Part shown: positions 8,821 to 16,369 of the stretch, in pieces
Position numbering within the stretch: the first letter of the stretch is position 1
Layout: each line of letters opens with the position of its first letter
From: Solobacterium sp. UBA3691
GTDB taxonomy: Bacteria > Bacillota_I > Bacilli_A > Erysipelotrichales > Erysipelotrichaceae
Length of the DNA: 51,381 nucleotides
Assembly (NCBI GenBank): GCA_002372175.1
Contig: DFIS01000023.1
Coordinates: forward strand, 1-51,381
Direction: 5' to 3'
Notes under the pieces: generated by a model
Database searches by the model: none
Told to the model about the DNA's origin: nothing
The model's input: only the letters and a program-made list of their open reading frames with translations
Translations under genes and position numbers: made by a program

Positions 8821-9439
8821 CCGTGATGAATTCCGCATACGGCAGTGTCTCCACCCATGCGCAGAATGCTCTCCACTCCGGCAGACGGTGATCTCTTCTC
8901 TGCCTGTAGATCGTCTTCAGCTGACGGTAGTTCGTTGTCATTCTCGCCGTAAGCTTGAAACCGGCAGGATTCGAATACAGGATCTCGAGATACTTGCGTG
9001 CTGACTCTTCCCGCATTGCCGAGACACCTTCACCGTTCTCCAGTGCTTTCTTTATCCGTTCCTGCAGGGCATTGTAGTCTGCTGTCTTCTCCTTCATGAT
9101 CTCAATGATCCGGGGATCGGTATACTCGATATATGCCTTGTCCAGATCAAACTTCGTGATCCTGTGCATCGTTGACTGCGAACTGACAAAATCCAGGAAG
9201 TGATATCTCTCGGCTTCCACCCAGGCTTTATTGGTAAAGGTCAGGTCAAACTGGACAATGATACCGTTCATGAAGTTATCATGTCCGCTGCCGATCGGTG
9301 ACTGCGCAAGCTTGCGTGTCGTATCCGTGATCGTACCGTCTACCTTGTTTACATCAACAGCCATCGAGAACTTCGCTCCCCGTGCCGATTCATTCAGTCC
9401 GTATACATTGACGTTGCTTACTACTTCTTCATAATTCAT
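8807..9439 (-). CDS. ThyX-related protein of unknown function
   Basis: 210 residues. The C-terminal part TARMTTNYRQLKTIYRQRRD, then HRLPEWRAFCAWVETLPYAE, and the middle segment FLDFVSSQSTMHRITKFD resemble a family found in Firmicutes and their phages that is distantly related to flavin-dependent thymidylate synthase. The canonical ThyX signature RHRxxS is not present; the corresponding stretch is around AERYHFLDFVSSQST, so thymidylate synthesis should not be assumed. No signal peptide. Its ATG overlaps the mnmG stop (ATGA), so it is translated with mnmG, and it overlaps the next lipoprotein gene. A role with nucleotides is only a guess. Confidence 0.6.
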   Translation of the reverse strand: MNYEEVVSNVNVYGLNESARGAKFSMAVDVNKVDGTITDTTRKLAQSPIGSGHDNFMNGIIVQFDLTFTNKAWVEAERYHFLDFVSSQSTMHRITKFDLDKAYIEYTDPRIIEIMKEKTADYNALQERIKKALENGEGVSAMREESARKYLEILYSNPAGFKLTARMTTNYRQLKTIYRQRRDHRLPEWRAFCAWVETLPYAEFITDVKA

Positions 9440-11310
9440 ATCTGTCTGTCCTTCCTGTGTTTCAGGGTCACTGCCAGTACGGAGATATCCGCCGGATCTA
9501 CCCCGGATATACGGGATGCCTGTCCCAGTGTTTCCGGTTTGTATTCCTTCAGTTTCTGTCTTCCTTCCAGAGACAGATGCTCGACTTCATCATAGTTGAA
9601 GTCCGTACCAAGCTTCCTGTCTTCCATGTCTTTCAGGCGTTCTGCCTGTCTGCGGGCTTTCTCGATATAACCCTCATATTTGATCTCGATATCACACATC
9701 TCTGCCAGTTCGGGATCGGTCTCAATACCGGTCTCTCTGAGCAGATCATGGGAAGTGATCCCCGGCCGTTTGACAAGATCATACCCGGTCATACCGACAT
9801 GCGCGTCACTCTCATATCCGTGTTCCTTCAGGTAATCACGCAGTACATCACCGGCCAGATCGAAGCTCTTCTCCCGCAGTGTCTGCACGATATTCTCCCG
9901 TGTCTTTCGGCGCTCAAGATATCGTTCATATCTCTGCGGTGTCACAAGTCCTGTCTCATATCCTTTGGCAATCAGGCGGTCCTCCGCGTTGTCATGTCTC
10001 AGCAGCAGTCTGTACTCCGCCCGGCTTGTCAGCAGTCTGTACGGTTCTTTCGTTCCCTTGGTCGTCAGATCATCGATCAGAACACCGATATATGCCTCAT
10101 CTCTGCCCAGCACCAGCGGTTCCTTCTCCTGCAGCTTGCGTACAGCGTTGATCCCCGCAAGGATACCCTGTCCGGCTGCCTCTTCATATCCGGAAGTACC
10201 GTTGACCTGTCCTGCCGTAAACAGATTTTCGATCACCTTGGATTCCAGCGATACCTTCATCTGTATGGGATCGATCGCATCATACTCGATCGCGTAGGCA
10301 TATGACTTTATGCGGCAGTTCTCGAAGCCCGGCAGTGTGTGCGTCATCTTCTCCTGGACATCCCGCGGCAGAGATGTGGAGAAACCCTGTACATATGTCG
10401 TATCCAGACGCAGCGACTCCGGCTCCAGGAACAGCAGGTGTCTCGGCTTGTCATGAAAGCGCACAAGCTTATCTTCAATGGACGGACAATACCGCGGTCC
10501 TACGCCCTTGACAACGCCGGAATACATGCTGGAACGATGCAGATTGGCGAGAATGATCTCGTGTGTTTCTGCAGTGGTATGTGTCATATAGCAGGGTACT
10601 TGTTGGCTAAACGGGAGGATCTCTCTGGTCTCTTCCGAGAAGCGCAGAAAGCCATCCGTGCCCGGTTCCAGCGTTGTTTTGGAAAAGTCGATCGAGTTGG
10701 TGTATACCCGCGGCGGTGTACCGGTCTTCAGCCGGAATGTACGCAGGCCCAGTTCCCGCAGCGATGCCGAAAGATCTCCTGTCGTCTTCTCCCCGTCCGG
10801 TCCGCCCGGTATGACCTCATCACTGATCATATTGACGCCGGCCATGTATGTCCCTGTCGTCAGGATCACGATCCGGCAGGTGATCACTGAACCATCCTGC
10901 AGGGTGATGCCGGTTACCTTCTTCCCGTCGGTATTCAATGCTTTGACCATGACCTCCATCACGGTCAGATTCTCTGTATGCGTACATACATACTGCATAC
11001 GCTCCGCATATGCCAGTTTATCTGACTGCACCCGCAGTGCCCGCACACCCGGTCCTTTCGAACTGTTGAGCATCTTGAACTGCAGGGCTGTCATATCTGC
11101 TGTCTTCGGCATCTCTCCGCCCAGGGCATCGATCTCTCTGACCACGATTCCCTTGGCAGGTCCTCCCACCGAGGGATTGCACGGCATCTTACCGATATTC
11201 CTGATATTCAGCGTACATAAAAGCGTCTTTCGGGACAGACGCGCACAGGCAAGAGCTGCCTCAATACCGGCATGTCCGCCGCCGATGACGATCACCTCAT
11301 AATCCGTCAT
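9436..11310 (-). CDS. mnmG: tRNA U34 carboxymethylaminomethyl enzyme MnmG (GidA)
   Basis: FAD-dependent subunit of the MnmE-MnmG complex that modifies wobble uridine 34 of several tRNAs. With the ATG at 11310 the protein has 624 residues, the usual length, and begins MTDYEVIVIGGGHAGIEAAL with the FAD-binding GGGHAG. Further family motifs are CNPSVGGPAKG, LKTGTPPRV, GPRYCPSIEDK, GQVNGTSGYEEAAGQG and TSRAEYRLLLRHDNAEDRL. An extension to 11367 is open but lacks a ribosome-binding site, whereas AGGATC precedes 11310. The gene overlaps the EVE-like gene upstream by 14 bases and the ThyX-like gene downstream by 4. Its partner gene mnmE, usually next to it near oriC, is not in this window. Confidence 0.95.
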   Translation of the reverse strand: MTDYEVIVIGGGHAGIEAALACARLSRKTLLCTLNIRNIGKMPCNPSVGGPAKGIVVREIDALGGEMPKTADMTALQFKMLNSSKGPGVRALRVQSDKLAYAERMQYVCTHTENLTVMEVMVKALNTDGKKVTGITLQDGSVITCRIVILTTGTYMAGVNMISDEVIPGGPDGEKTTGDLSASLRELGLRTFRLKTGTPPRVYTNSIDFSKTTLEPGTDGFLRFSEETREILPFSQQVPCYMTHTTAETHEIILANLHRSSMYSGVVKGVGPRYCPSIEDKLVRFHDKPRHLLFLEPESLRLDTTYVQGFSTSLPRDVQEKMTHTLPGFENCRIKSYAYAIEYDAIDPIQMKVSLESKVIENLFTAGQVNGTSGYEEAAGQGILAGINAVRKLQEKEPLVLGRDEAYIGVLIDDLTTKGTKEPYRLLTSRAEYRLLLRHDNAEDRLIAKGYETGLVTPQRYERYLERRKTRENIVQTLREKSFDLAGDVLRDYLKEHGYESDAHVGMTGYDLVKRPGITSHDLLRETGIETDPELAEMCDIEIKYEGYIEKARRQAERLKDMEDRKLGTDFNYDEVEHLSLEGRQKLKEYKPETLGQASRISGVDPADISVLAVTLKHRKDRQI

Positions 11311-12208
11311 GGTTGATCCTATCTGTATATGCCCTGATCTCCGGCTGATCACTGACCGTGATGACATTGAACTTCACCGGCGCAAATGCCTGTTCACTCT
11401 CTTCGATCATCATCTTGTACAGGACAAGCTTGCCGAAGAATTCCTTACGTCTTGTCTTGTAGTCTCTGCTCTGTGAAACAAAAGGCACTGTGATCACGAT
11501 CCTGTCATCGCTGATCTCAAAGATATCCGTACGGTTGTTGCGGATCATCTCGCCGCCGTGTTCCTCCAGATACTGCCGTGAGAGCTTCTGGGCCAGGGCT
11601 CTTTCCTTATCGTTGTAGTTGGTCTTACCGATCTGTTTCTGGATCCATGCCAGCTGATGTCTGAGTTCATCTCTGCGGAAGGTATTCTGTATTTCCTCTC
11701 CCTGTGATGCACTCCAGATATCGATACCGTTCTTCTCTGCCTGTTTCAGGATCCGGATCGTTGTCTCGGGATCTTCCTGATCAAGATAGCAGTAGCTTTC
11801 CATCTTCGGCGAGATCGTCAGTCCGACATCTTCCGGGAATACAGGTTCCAGGAAGAAGACAACATTATCCAGCTGCAGGCAGTTCATCTTTTCCGGCACC
11901 GGTTTATCCTTGGCTGCTCTTCTGATGGCTTCCTCCATCTGTTCGATCGTGTCATATCCGTTATTGTTTCCGTAACGTTTCCACATCGTATCCAGAGACA
12001 TCGTATGTGATGTCGCATAATGCGCATATCCGACAAAGCCTTTCTTCCGTCTTCCTCTTGGATGCGTATAGAAAAACAGCAGTTCTCCGGGATGGAAATC
12101 CTTGAACTCCTTACGGCTGGTCAGCCGCCAGAAGTTGATCTGTCTGTTTCCGCAAAGGCGATGATACTCGATCATCTTTTCGTCCGTGACATACGCAATA
12201 GAACTCAT
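11297..12208 (-). CDS. Hypothetical protein with EVE/PUA-like N-terminal region
   Basis: About 303 residues, no signal peptide or membrane segment. The N-terminal 110 residues (AYVTDEKMIEYHRLCGNRQI, NFWRLTSRKEF, FHPGELLFFYTHPRGRRKKG, FVGYAHYA) look like an EVE/PUA-type fold, in which a small barrel reads modified bases or RNA. The middle (about 180-225) is helical and charged. The C-terminal 80 residues (FEISDDRIVITVPFVSQSRD, then KFNVITVSD) may form a second alpha/beta domain I do not recognise. It lies between recR and mnmG, overlapping mnmG, so it is co-expressed with DNA-repair and tRNA-modification genes. A TTG at 12214 overlapping the recR stop is an alternative start; the ATG at 12208 behind GGGTGG is preferred. 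Function unknown. Confidence 0.7.
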   Translation of the reverse strand: MSSIAYVTDEKMIEYHRLCGNRQINFWRLTSRKEFKDFHPGELLFFYTHPRGRRKKGFVGYAHYATSHTMSLDTMWKRYGNNNGYDTIEQMEEAIRRAAKDKPVPEKMNCLQLDNVVFFLEPVFPEDVGLTISPKMESYCYLDQEDPETTIRILKQAEKNGIDIWSASQGEEIQNTFRRDELRHQLAWIQKQIGKTNYNDKERALAQKLSRQYLEEHGGEMIRNNRTDIFEISDDRIVITVPFVSQSRDYKTRRKEFFGKLVLYKMMIEESEQAFAPVKFNVITVSDQPEIRAYTDRINHDGL

Positions 12209-12210
12209 CT

Positions 12211-12810
12211 TCAACCACCCATTTTCCTTCTGTCTGTCAATGCATGCATCAGCGTGATCTCATCCGCATAATCCAGCAGTCCCCCGGAAGGGATACCGTG
12301 TGCGATCCTCGTGATCAGCAGTTCGGGATAATTCTGTGCCAGCAGTCTGGACAGGTACAGCGATGTTGTCTCGCCGTCCAGTGTCGCACTGGTTGCCAGG
12401 ATCACTTCCTCGGCATCCTTTGCTCTTTCCACAAGCGACTCGATATTCAGATCTTCCGGCAGGATCCCCTTGCTGGAGGAGATCAGCCCGTTCAGCACAT
12501 GGTATACACCGCGGTATTCCCCGGCTCTCTCCATGGCGATGATATCCTTGCTCGACTGCACGACAAAGATCTGCCTGTGGTTTCTATCCCGGTCACGGCA
12601 GATATCACACTCATCTCCCTCACAGAGATTCCCGCAGACATGGCAGTGTGTCAGTTTCTCCTTCACATCCATCAGTGCCTGCGCAAATTCCTGCACATCC
12701 TCGATATCGCTGTCACAGATCAGCAGGGCATAGCGCTCTGCCGTCTTTTCTCCGACACCGGGAAGCTTACGGAAGCTTTCGATCAGTTTTTCAAGACTTC
12801 GGGGATACAT
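12211..12810 (-). CDS. recR: Recombination mediator RecR
   Basis: 199 residues. RecR forms a ring clamp with RecO/RecF that loads RecA on gapped DNA. Visible in order are an N-terminal helix-hairpin-helix (LIESFRKLPGVGEKTAERYA), a four-cysteine zinc motif (CHVCGNLCEGDECDIC, about 57-72), a Toprim domain (FVVQSSKDIIAMERAGEYRG, YHVLNGLISSSKGI) and the C-terminal IPSGGLLDYADEITL. The start lies just after the ybaB stop. It belongs to the conserved tadA-dnaX-ybaB-recR group. Confidence 0.95.
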   Translation of the reverse strand: MYPRSLEKLIESFRKLPGVGEKTAERYALLICDSDIEDVQEFAQALMDVKEKLTHCHVCGNLCEGDECDICRDRDRNHRQIFVVQSSKDIIAMERAGEYRGVYHVLNGLISSSKGILPEDLNIESLVERAKDAEEVILATSATLDGETTSLYLSRLLAQNYPELLITRIAHGIPSGGLLDYADEITLMHALTDRRKMGG

Positions 12811-12812
12811 CT

Positions 12813-13130
12813 TTAGAAATTCGGCAGACCCGCTCCCTGTGTAAACTTACCCAAACGTCTCTCTCTGTCTTCATTGGCTTTATCAAGTGCATCATTAAAC
12901 GCGATCATGATCATATCCTGAAGCATCTCTCTGTCTTCGGGATTCATCATCTCTTCGGGAATGATGACTTCCTGGGCTTCGTTATTCCCGTTGATCTTCA
13001 CGGTCACACCGGTACTGCCGCCGTTATTGCCTGTGTAGATCGTCTCTGCCAGCTGATCCTGGATCTGCATCATCTCACTCTGCATGGCCTGTGCCTGTTT
13101 CATCAGAGCATCAAAATCAATATTACTCAT
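12813..13130 (-). CDS. ybaB: Nucleoid-associated protein YbaB/EbfC
   Basis: 105 residues, the normal length for this dimeric DNA-binding family. The N-terminal helix carries LMKQAQAMQSEMMQIQDQLA, followed by the beta part VTVKINGNNEAQEVIIPEE and a C-terminal helix LQDMIMIAFNDALDKANEDR. Its ATG lies within the end of dnaX (8-base overlap), and recR follows immediately. In Firmicutes this gene is almost always between dnaX and recR. Confidence 0.93.
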   Translation of the reverse strand: MSNIDFDALMKQAQAMQSEMMQIQDQLAETIYTGNNGGSTGVTVKINGNNEAQEVIIPEEMMNPEDREMLQDMIMIAFNDALDKANEDRERRLGKFTQGAGLPNF

Positions 13131-14910
13131 CGTCTTCTATGACCTCCACCAGATCTTCTCCGAAGAGTTCAAACAGTTTCTCTTCCGGGGCGGGGGCTTC
13201 TCCTTCCTCTTCCTTTATTTCTATATAGCGTTCGATCTTTGCGGGTTCCGGCAGACTGTTTGTCTTCCGTCTTTCCACAAATTCCTTTACAGCTTCATCA
13301 TAGCTTTCCTTCGTGACCGCATAGACCATCTTGTCGAGGTTTCTTTCCTTCAGATAGAAGTAAAGCTCACGGTTGAAGCTGTATTCATTCATCGTGTTGG
13401 CAACAGCCTGAGACATACAGCCAAGCAGGATACAGTTATCTCCGCTGGCCAGGATCTCCGTCTGTCCGAGATTGGCAGTATAGCGGTCCATGATCAGGGT
13501 GTTGGTGATCTCCTGCAGTCTGCGCATATCCTGCTGTTTGGCGTTCTTCGTGCACTGTACAAGCAGCGCCAGGATATCTTCGGTCGAAAGCGCGGTGACC
13601 GGTGCTGTCTTAATCGGTTCCGGTTTCTTCTCTTCCGGTACGAGTTCTGTCATGACTTCTTCCGGTTCCGGTGCTGTTTCTGCAGGAATTTCGATATTTT
13701 CGGGCTCTTTTTGTGCAATTGGTGCAGGTTTCGGGGCTGGTTCAGGCTCCGGCATCGTACGTACAGGCTCTGTCTTTGCGGGTTTTACCGGCTCCGGTTT
13801 GACGGCGGCAGGCCTGTTCTCTTCGGCGGGGATAACTTCGTCCGGCATCATCTTCAGTGCCGCAACCTCGAAGACGCTGCTGACCGAAACGGCATTCTTG
13901 TATCTCTCTGCTGCATCCATCAGGATCGTGATCATCTTCAGCAGCTGGGTACGGCTGACCGGTGAAGCGATCTTCTGTGCCTGTTCTGCCTTCAGCAGAC
14001 GCAGCAGGCTGTCCTTGTGCACGGCTCTGTAGATGACCGCATCCTTCAGGGCTGCGATCAGGTCGGATGTCAGTCTGCGGATATCCATGCCTGCATGTTC
14101 ATATCCGCGTATCCTGTTCATGACCGTTTCGACATCTCCGGCATAGACGGCCAGGATAAACTCGATCATTTCCGACACGGATGTCAGACCGTAGATCTCA
14201 ATGATGCTTGCCTCGGTGATCTTTCCTTCGGCATAGGCATTTGCCTGATCCAGCATACTGAGGGCATCACGCATACCGCCGTCGGCCAGTTCCGCCAGCA
14301 TTTCCGCCGCTCTTTCTTCGAGGCCTATACCCTCCATAGATGCCACGTGAAGCAGATGATCACGTATCTTGTCGGCAGGAACCTTGGAGAAATCAAAGCG
14401 CTGACAGCGGGAGATAATTGTATTCAGAAGCTTCTGCGGATCTGTCGTCGCCAAGATAAAGATGACATGTTCCGGCGGTTCTTCCAGTGTTTTTAACAAA
14501 GCACTGGCAGCTGATGATGACAGCTGGTGGACCTCATCGATGATATAGACCTTGTACCGGCCCATCATCGGTGATAATCTTGCACGTTCGATCAGTCCGC
14601 GGATATCTTCTACATGGGTCTCATTTGCGGCATTGATCTCAACAATGTCCGGATGGTTGTTTGCGGAGGCTGCCAGACAGTTTGCGCAGTGCTCACAGGG
14701 CGCATGTTCAATGTCTTCGCAGTTGACGGCCTTGGCCAGAAGTCTCGCCATCGTCGTCTTACCCGTACCGCGGGGCCCGCAGAACAGGTATGCATGGCCT
14801 ACTTTGCCCTCTTTTAACGCATTCTGAACAGATCGTACGATATATTCCTGTCCTACGACCTCAGAAAATGTTCTGGAACGGTATTTCTGATAGAGTGCTT
14901 CTCTGCCCAT
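13123..14910 (-). CDS. dnaX: DNA polymerase III subunit gamma/tau
   Basis: 595 residues from the ATG at 14910 (MGREALYQKYRSRTFSEVVG), which has GAGGT upstream; an earlier ATG at 14934 adds eight residues without support. DnaX is the clamp-loader ATPase. The Walker A motif GPRGTGKTTMARLL, a zinc-binding cluster around CEHCANCL, the DEVHQLSSSAASALLKTLEE segment and ATTDPQKLLNTIISRCQRFD with its SRC motif are all intact. A proline- and glutamate-rich linker (about 375-440) leads into the tau-type C-terminal domain. It overlaps ybaB by 8 bases. Confidence 0.96.
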   Translation of the reverse strand: MGREALYQKYRSRTFSEVVGQEYIVRSVQNALKEGKVGHAYLFCGPRGTGKTTMARLLAKAVNCEDIEHAPCEHCANCLAASANNHPDIVEINAANETHVEDIRGLIERARLSPMMGRYKVYIIDEVHQLSSSAASALLKTLEEPPEHVIFILATTDPQKLLNTIISRCQRFDFSKVPADKIRDHLLHVASMEGIGLEERAAEMLAELADGGMRDALSMLDQANAYAEGKITEASIIEIYGLTSVSEMIEFILAVYAGDVETVMNRIRGYEHAGMDIRRLTSDLIAALKDAVIYRAVHKDSLLRLLKAEQAQKIASPVSRTQLLKMITILMDAAERYKNAVSVSSVFEVAALKMMPDEVIPAEENRPAAVKPEPVKPAKTEPVRTMPEPEPAPKPAPIAQKEPENIEIPAETAPEPEEVMTELVPEEKKPEPIKTAPVTALSTEDILALLVQCTKNAKQQDMRRLQEITNTLIMDRYTANLGQTEILASGDNCILLGCMSQAVANTMNEYSFNRELYFYLKERNLDKMVYAVTKESYDEAVKEFVERRKTNSLPEPAKIERYIEIKEEEGEAPAPEEKLFELFGEDLVEVIEDDE

Positions 14911-14976
14911 TGCATTACCTCTGCTATTAATCAATTATAGCAAAAGAAAGGGCTATTCTTAAGCCCTTCTCTATGT

Positions 14977-15483
14977 CTATTTGTCGATTTTAAACTGACT
15001 TTTATCTCTTTTCGGTTTTTGTCTCTTCTCTTTGAAGAATGCGCGCAGGATATCTCCGCATTCCTGTTCCAGATACCCTGATTCGACGTTCACGTGATGG
15101 TTCAGGCGGCTGATCTTGCGTACTTCGATGACGCTGTCTACTGCCCCTGCCTTGGGATCTTTTGTGCCGTAATACAGATTAGCGATGCGTGCCAGAATGA
15201 TGGCTCCGGTGCACATCATGCAGGGTTCAAGGGTCACATACAGATCACAGTCGTCAAGACACCAGGTGCCAAGATACGAAGAGGCTTTCTGCATGGCCAG
15301 GAATTCCGCATGCGCGCTTGCCTGTTTATTTGTCTCCCGCAGGTTATGGGCTCTGGCGATTACTGCCCCGCCGCGGACAACAACTGCACCGACCGGCACC
15401 TCATCGATCTCACGTGCTTTTTCCGCTTCCTCGAGTGCCAGCCGCATATAGTATTCATGTTTAGCGTATTCTTCGTATTCCAT
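14977..15483 (-). CDS. tadA: tRNA-specific adenosine deaminase TadA
   Basis: 168 residues. TadA converts A34 to inosine in tRNA-Arg(ACG). The zinc-deaminase motifs are intact: SAHAEFLAM (His and catalytic Glu) and EPCMMCTGAI (two Cys). MRLALEEAEKAREIDEVPVG and GAVDS also fit the family. The frame is open back through the SRP RNA to 15552, but conservation begins near MEYEEYAKHEYY, so the ATG at 15483 is chosen. It has no ribosome-binding site: the T-run that ends the SRP RNA runs directly into the ATG. Leaderless translation or coupling to RNA processing is possible; an internal ATG at 15447 is the alternative. dnaX follows. Confidence 0.9.
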   Translation of the reverse strand: MEYEEYAKHEYYMRLALEEAEKAREIDEVPVGAVVVRGGAVIARAHNLRETNKQASAHAEFLAMQKASSYLGTWCLDDCDLYVTLEPCMMCTGAIILARIANLYYGTKDPKAGAVDSVIEVRKISRLNHHVNVESGYLEQECGDILRAFFKEKRQKPKRDKSQFKIDK

Positions 15484-15485
15484 AA

Positions 15486-15567
15486 AAAAGCGGTACACAC
15501 AGACAGAGGTAGTTATGGCTGCTTCCTTCCGGACCTGACCAGATTCGTACATGTCTGTTGTACCGTT
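15486..15567 (-). ncRNA. ffs: Signal recognition particle RNA (small, 4.5S type)
   Basis: On the minus strand the universally conserved SRP domain IV core GGTCAGGTCCGGAAGGAAGC is present, with the GGAA tetraloop and the Ffh-binding asymmetric loop. The outer arms CGGTACA-ACAGACA and TGTCTGTGTGTACCG pair to close a rod of about 80 nt, followed at once by a run of T. No Alu-domain sequence is seen, so this is the short form. It is placed between the DUF218 gene and tadA; in Bacillus the SRP RNA gene also neighbours tadA and dnaX. Confidence 0.95.
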
Positions 15568-15601
15568 AGAATTATATCGGATTTTCCCGGTTTAGGCAAT
15601 A

Positions 15602-16369
15602 TCAGAGCACAAACTGGGCAATGATCGCCATCAGTTCCCGCAGATAGTACGTCGGGACCACGTACCAGGGTGTCGGCGCTGTCAGCGGCTTGGCGTTCAT
15701 TCCCAGATCACGTGCGAGCTTCTGGGCTCTGTACTGGTGGAAGGCATTCGTCGCGATCAGAACTTCCTGCTCCGGGTCTTCCAGTAATTGTCTGGCATTT
15801 TCCAGATTTTCCTTTGTCGAGAGTGATTTTTCTTCCAGAAGTATGCGGTTTTCTTCAATTCCGTGCCCGATCAGCCAGTTTTTCATCGCCTGTGCCTCGG
15901 TCATGCCGTTTTTCATGCGGATGCCGTCACATACGATCACGATCGAGTCCGGATTGTCTTCCAGATACTGACAGGCTCTTTCCAGACGGTTAACGACCAT
16001 CTCCGTCGGTGTTCCGTCCGGCTTGATATCACTGCCCAGCACGATCACCGGATCATTTCTGCCCGTTTCCTGTTCCTGCGCACCGCGGATCATCAGCGTC
16101 ATCTCTGCTGCAATGATGATGAAGATGACAAGAAACAGCACATTCCATGTCTTTTTGTGAGCTCTGTACAGCTTTTTCACTGTCGGGATGATCTTTTCCG
16201 GATAGGTCCCCGTCAGGATCAGGATACCCGACAGGATCATTCCCAGCAGTCCGCCCTCATTCCTGTGATACGTAAAATAGGGACAGGCAAAATGGATAAA
16301 TCCCAGTATACCCGCCCCTAAGAACCACAGATTCAGTTGTTTACCCTTGAATTGTTTCACGTGAAACAA
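15602..16369 (-). CDS. DUF218 / YdcF-SanA family membrane protein
   Basis: About 255 residues. Three hydrophobic N-terminal segments (LWFLGAGILGFIHFACPYFT, LLGMILSGILILTG, WNVLFLVIFIIIAAEM) are followed by a DUF218 domain: VIVLGSDIKPDGTPTEMVVN, NPDSIVIVCDGI, EAQAMKNWLI, LEEKSLSTKENLENARQLL and ATNAFHQYRAQKLARDLG. Relatives are linked to envelope and cell-wall functions; the substrate is unknown. The first codon used here is a TTG directly after the serS stop, and a GTG at 16360 is equally possible. Both starts lie in or at a perfect parS palindrome and neither has a ribosome-binding site, so the true start is uncertain. Confidence 0.8.
   Translation of the reverse strand: MFHVKQFKGKQLNLWFLGAGILGFIHFACPYFTYHRNEGGLLGMILSGILILTGTYPEKIIPTVKKLYRAHKKTWNVLFLVIFIIIAAEMTLMIRGAQEQETGRNDPVIVLGSDIKPDGTPTEMVVNRLERACQYLEDNPDSIVIVCDGIRMKNGMTEAQAMKNWLIGHGIEENRILLEEKSLSTKENLENARQLLEDPEQEVLIATNAFHQYRAQKLARDLGMNAKPLTAPTPWYVVPTYYLRELMAIIAQFVL
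16353..16368. promoter_or_regulatory. parS site 1
   Basis: The 16-bp palindrome TGTTTCACGTGAAACA matches the Firmicute parS consensus TGTTNCACGTGAAACA exactly. It spans the serS-DUF218 gene junction and encodes the first residues of the DUF218 protein. It is the expected loading site for the ParB at 4430-5332. Confidence 0.95.

Noticed and set aside
14345..14361. Further CACGTG-containing parS candidates (also near 15091 and 15709)
   Set aside because: They share only the central hexamer and a few flanking bases with the 16-bp consensus, which is below what chance allows in 51 kb.
15484..15552. Extended tadA start reading back through the SRP RNA
   Set aside because: The extra 23 residues are encoded by the conserved SRP core and cannot be free coding sequence; TadA homology begins at the later Met.
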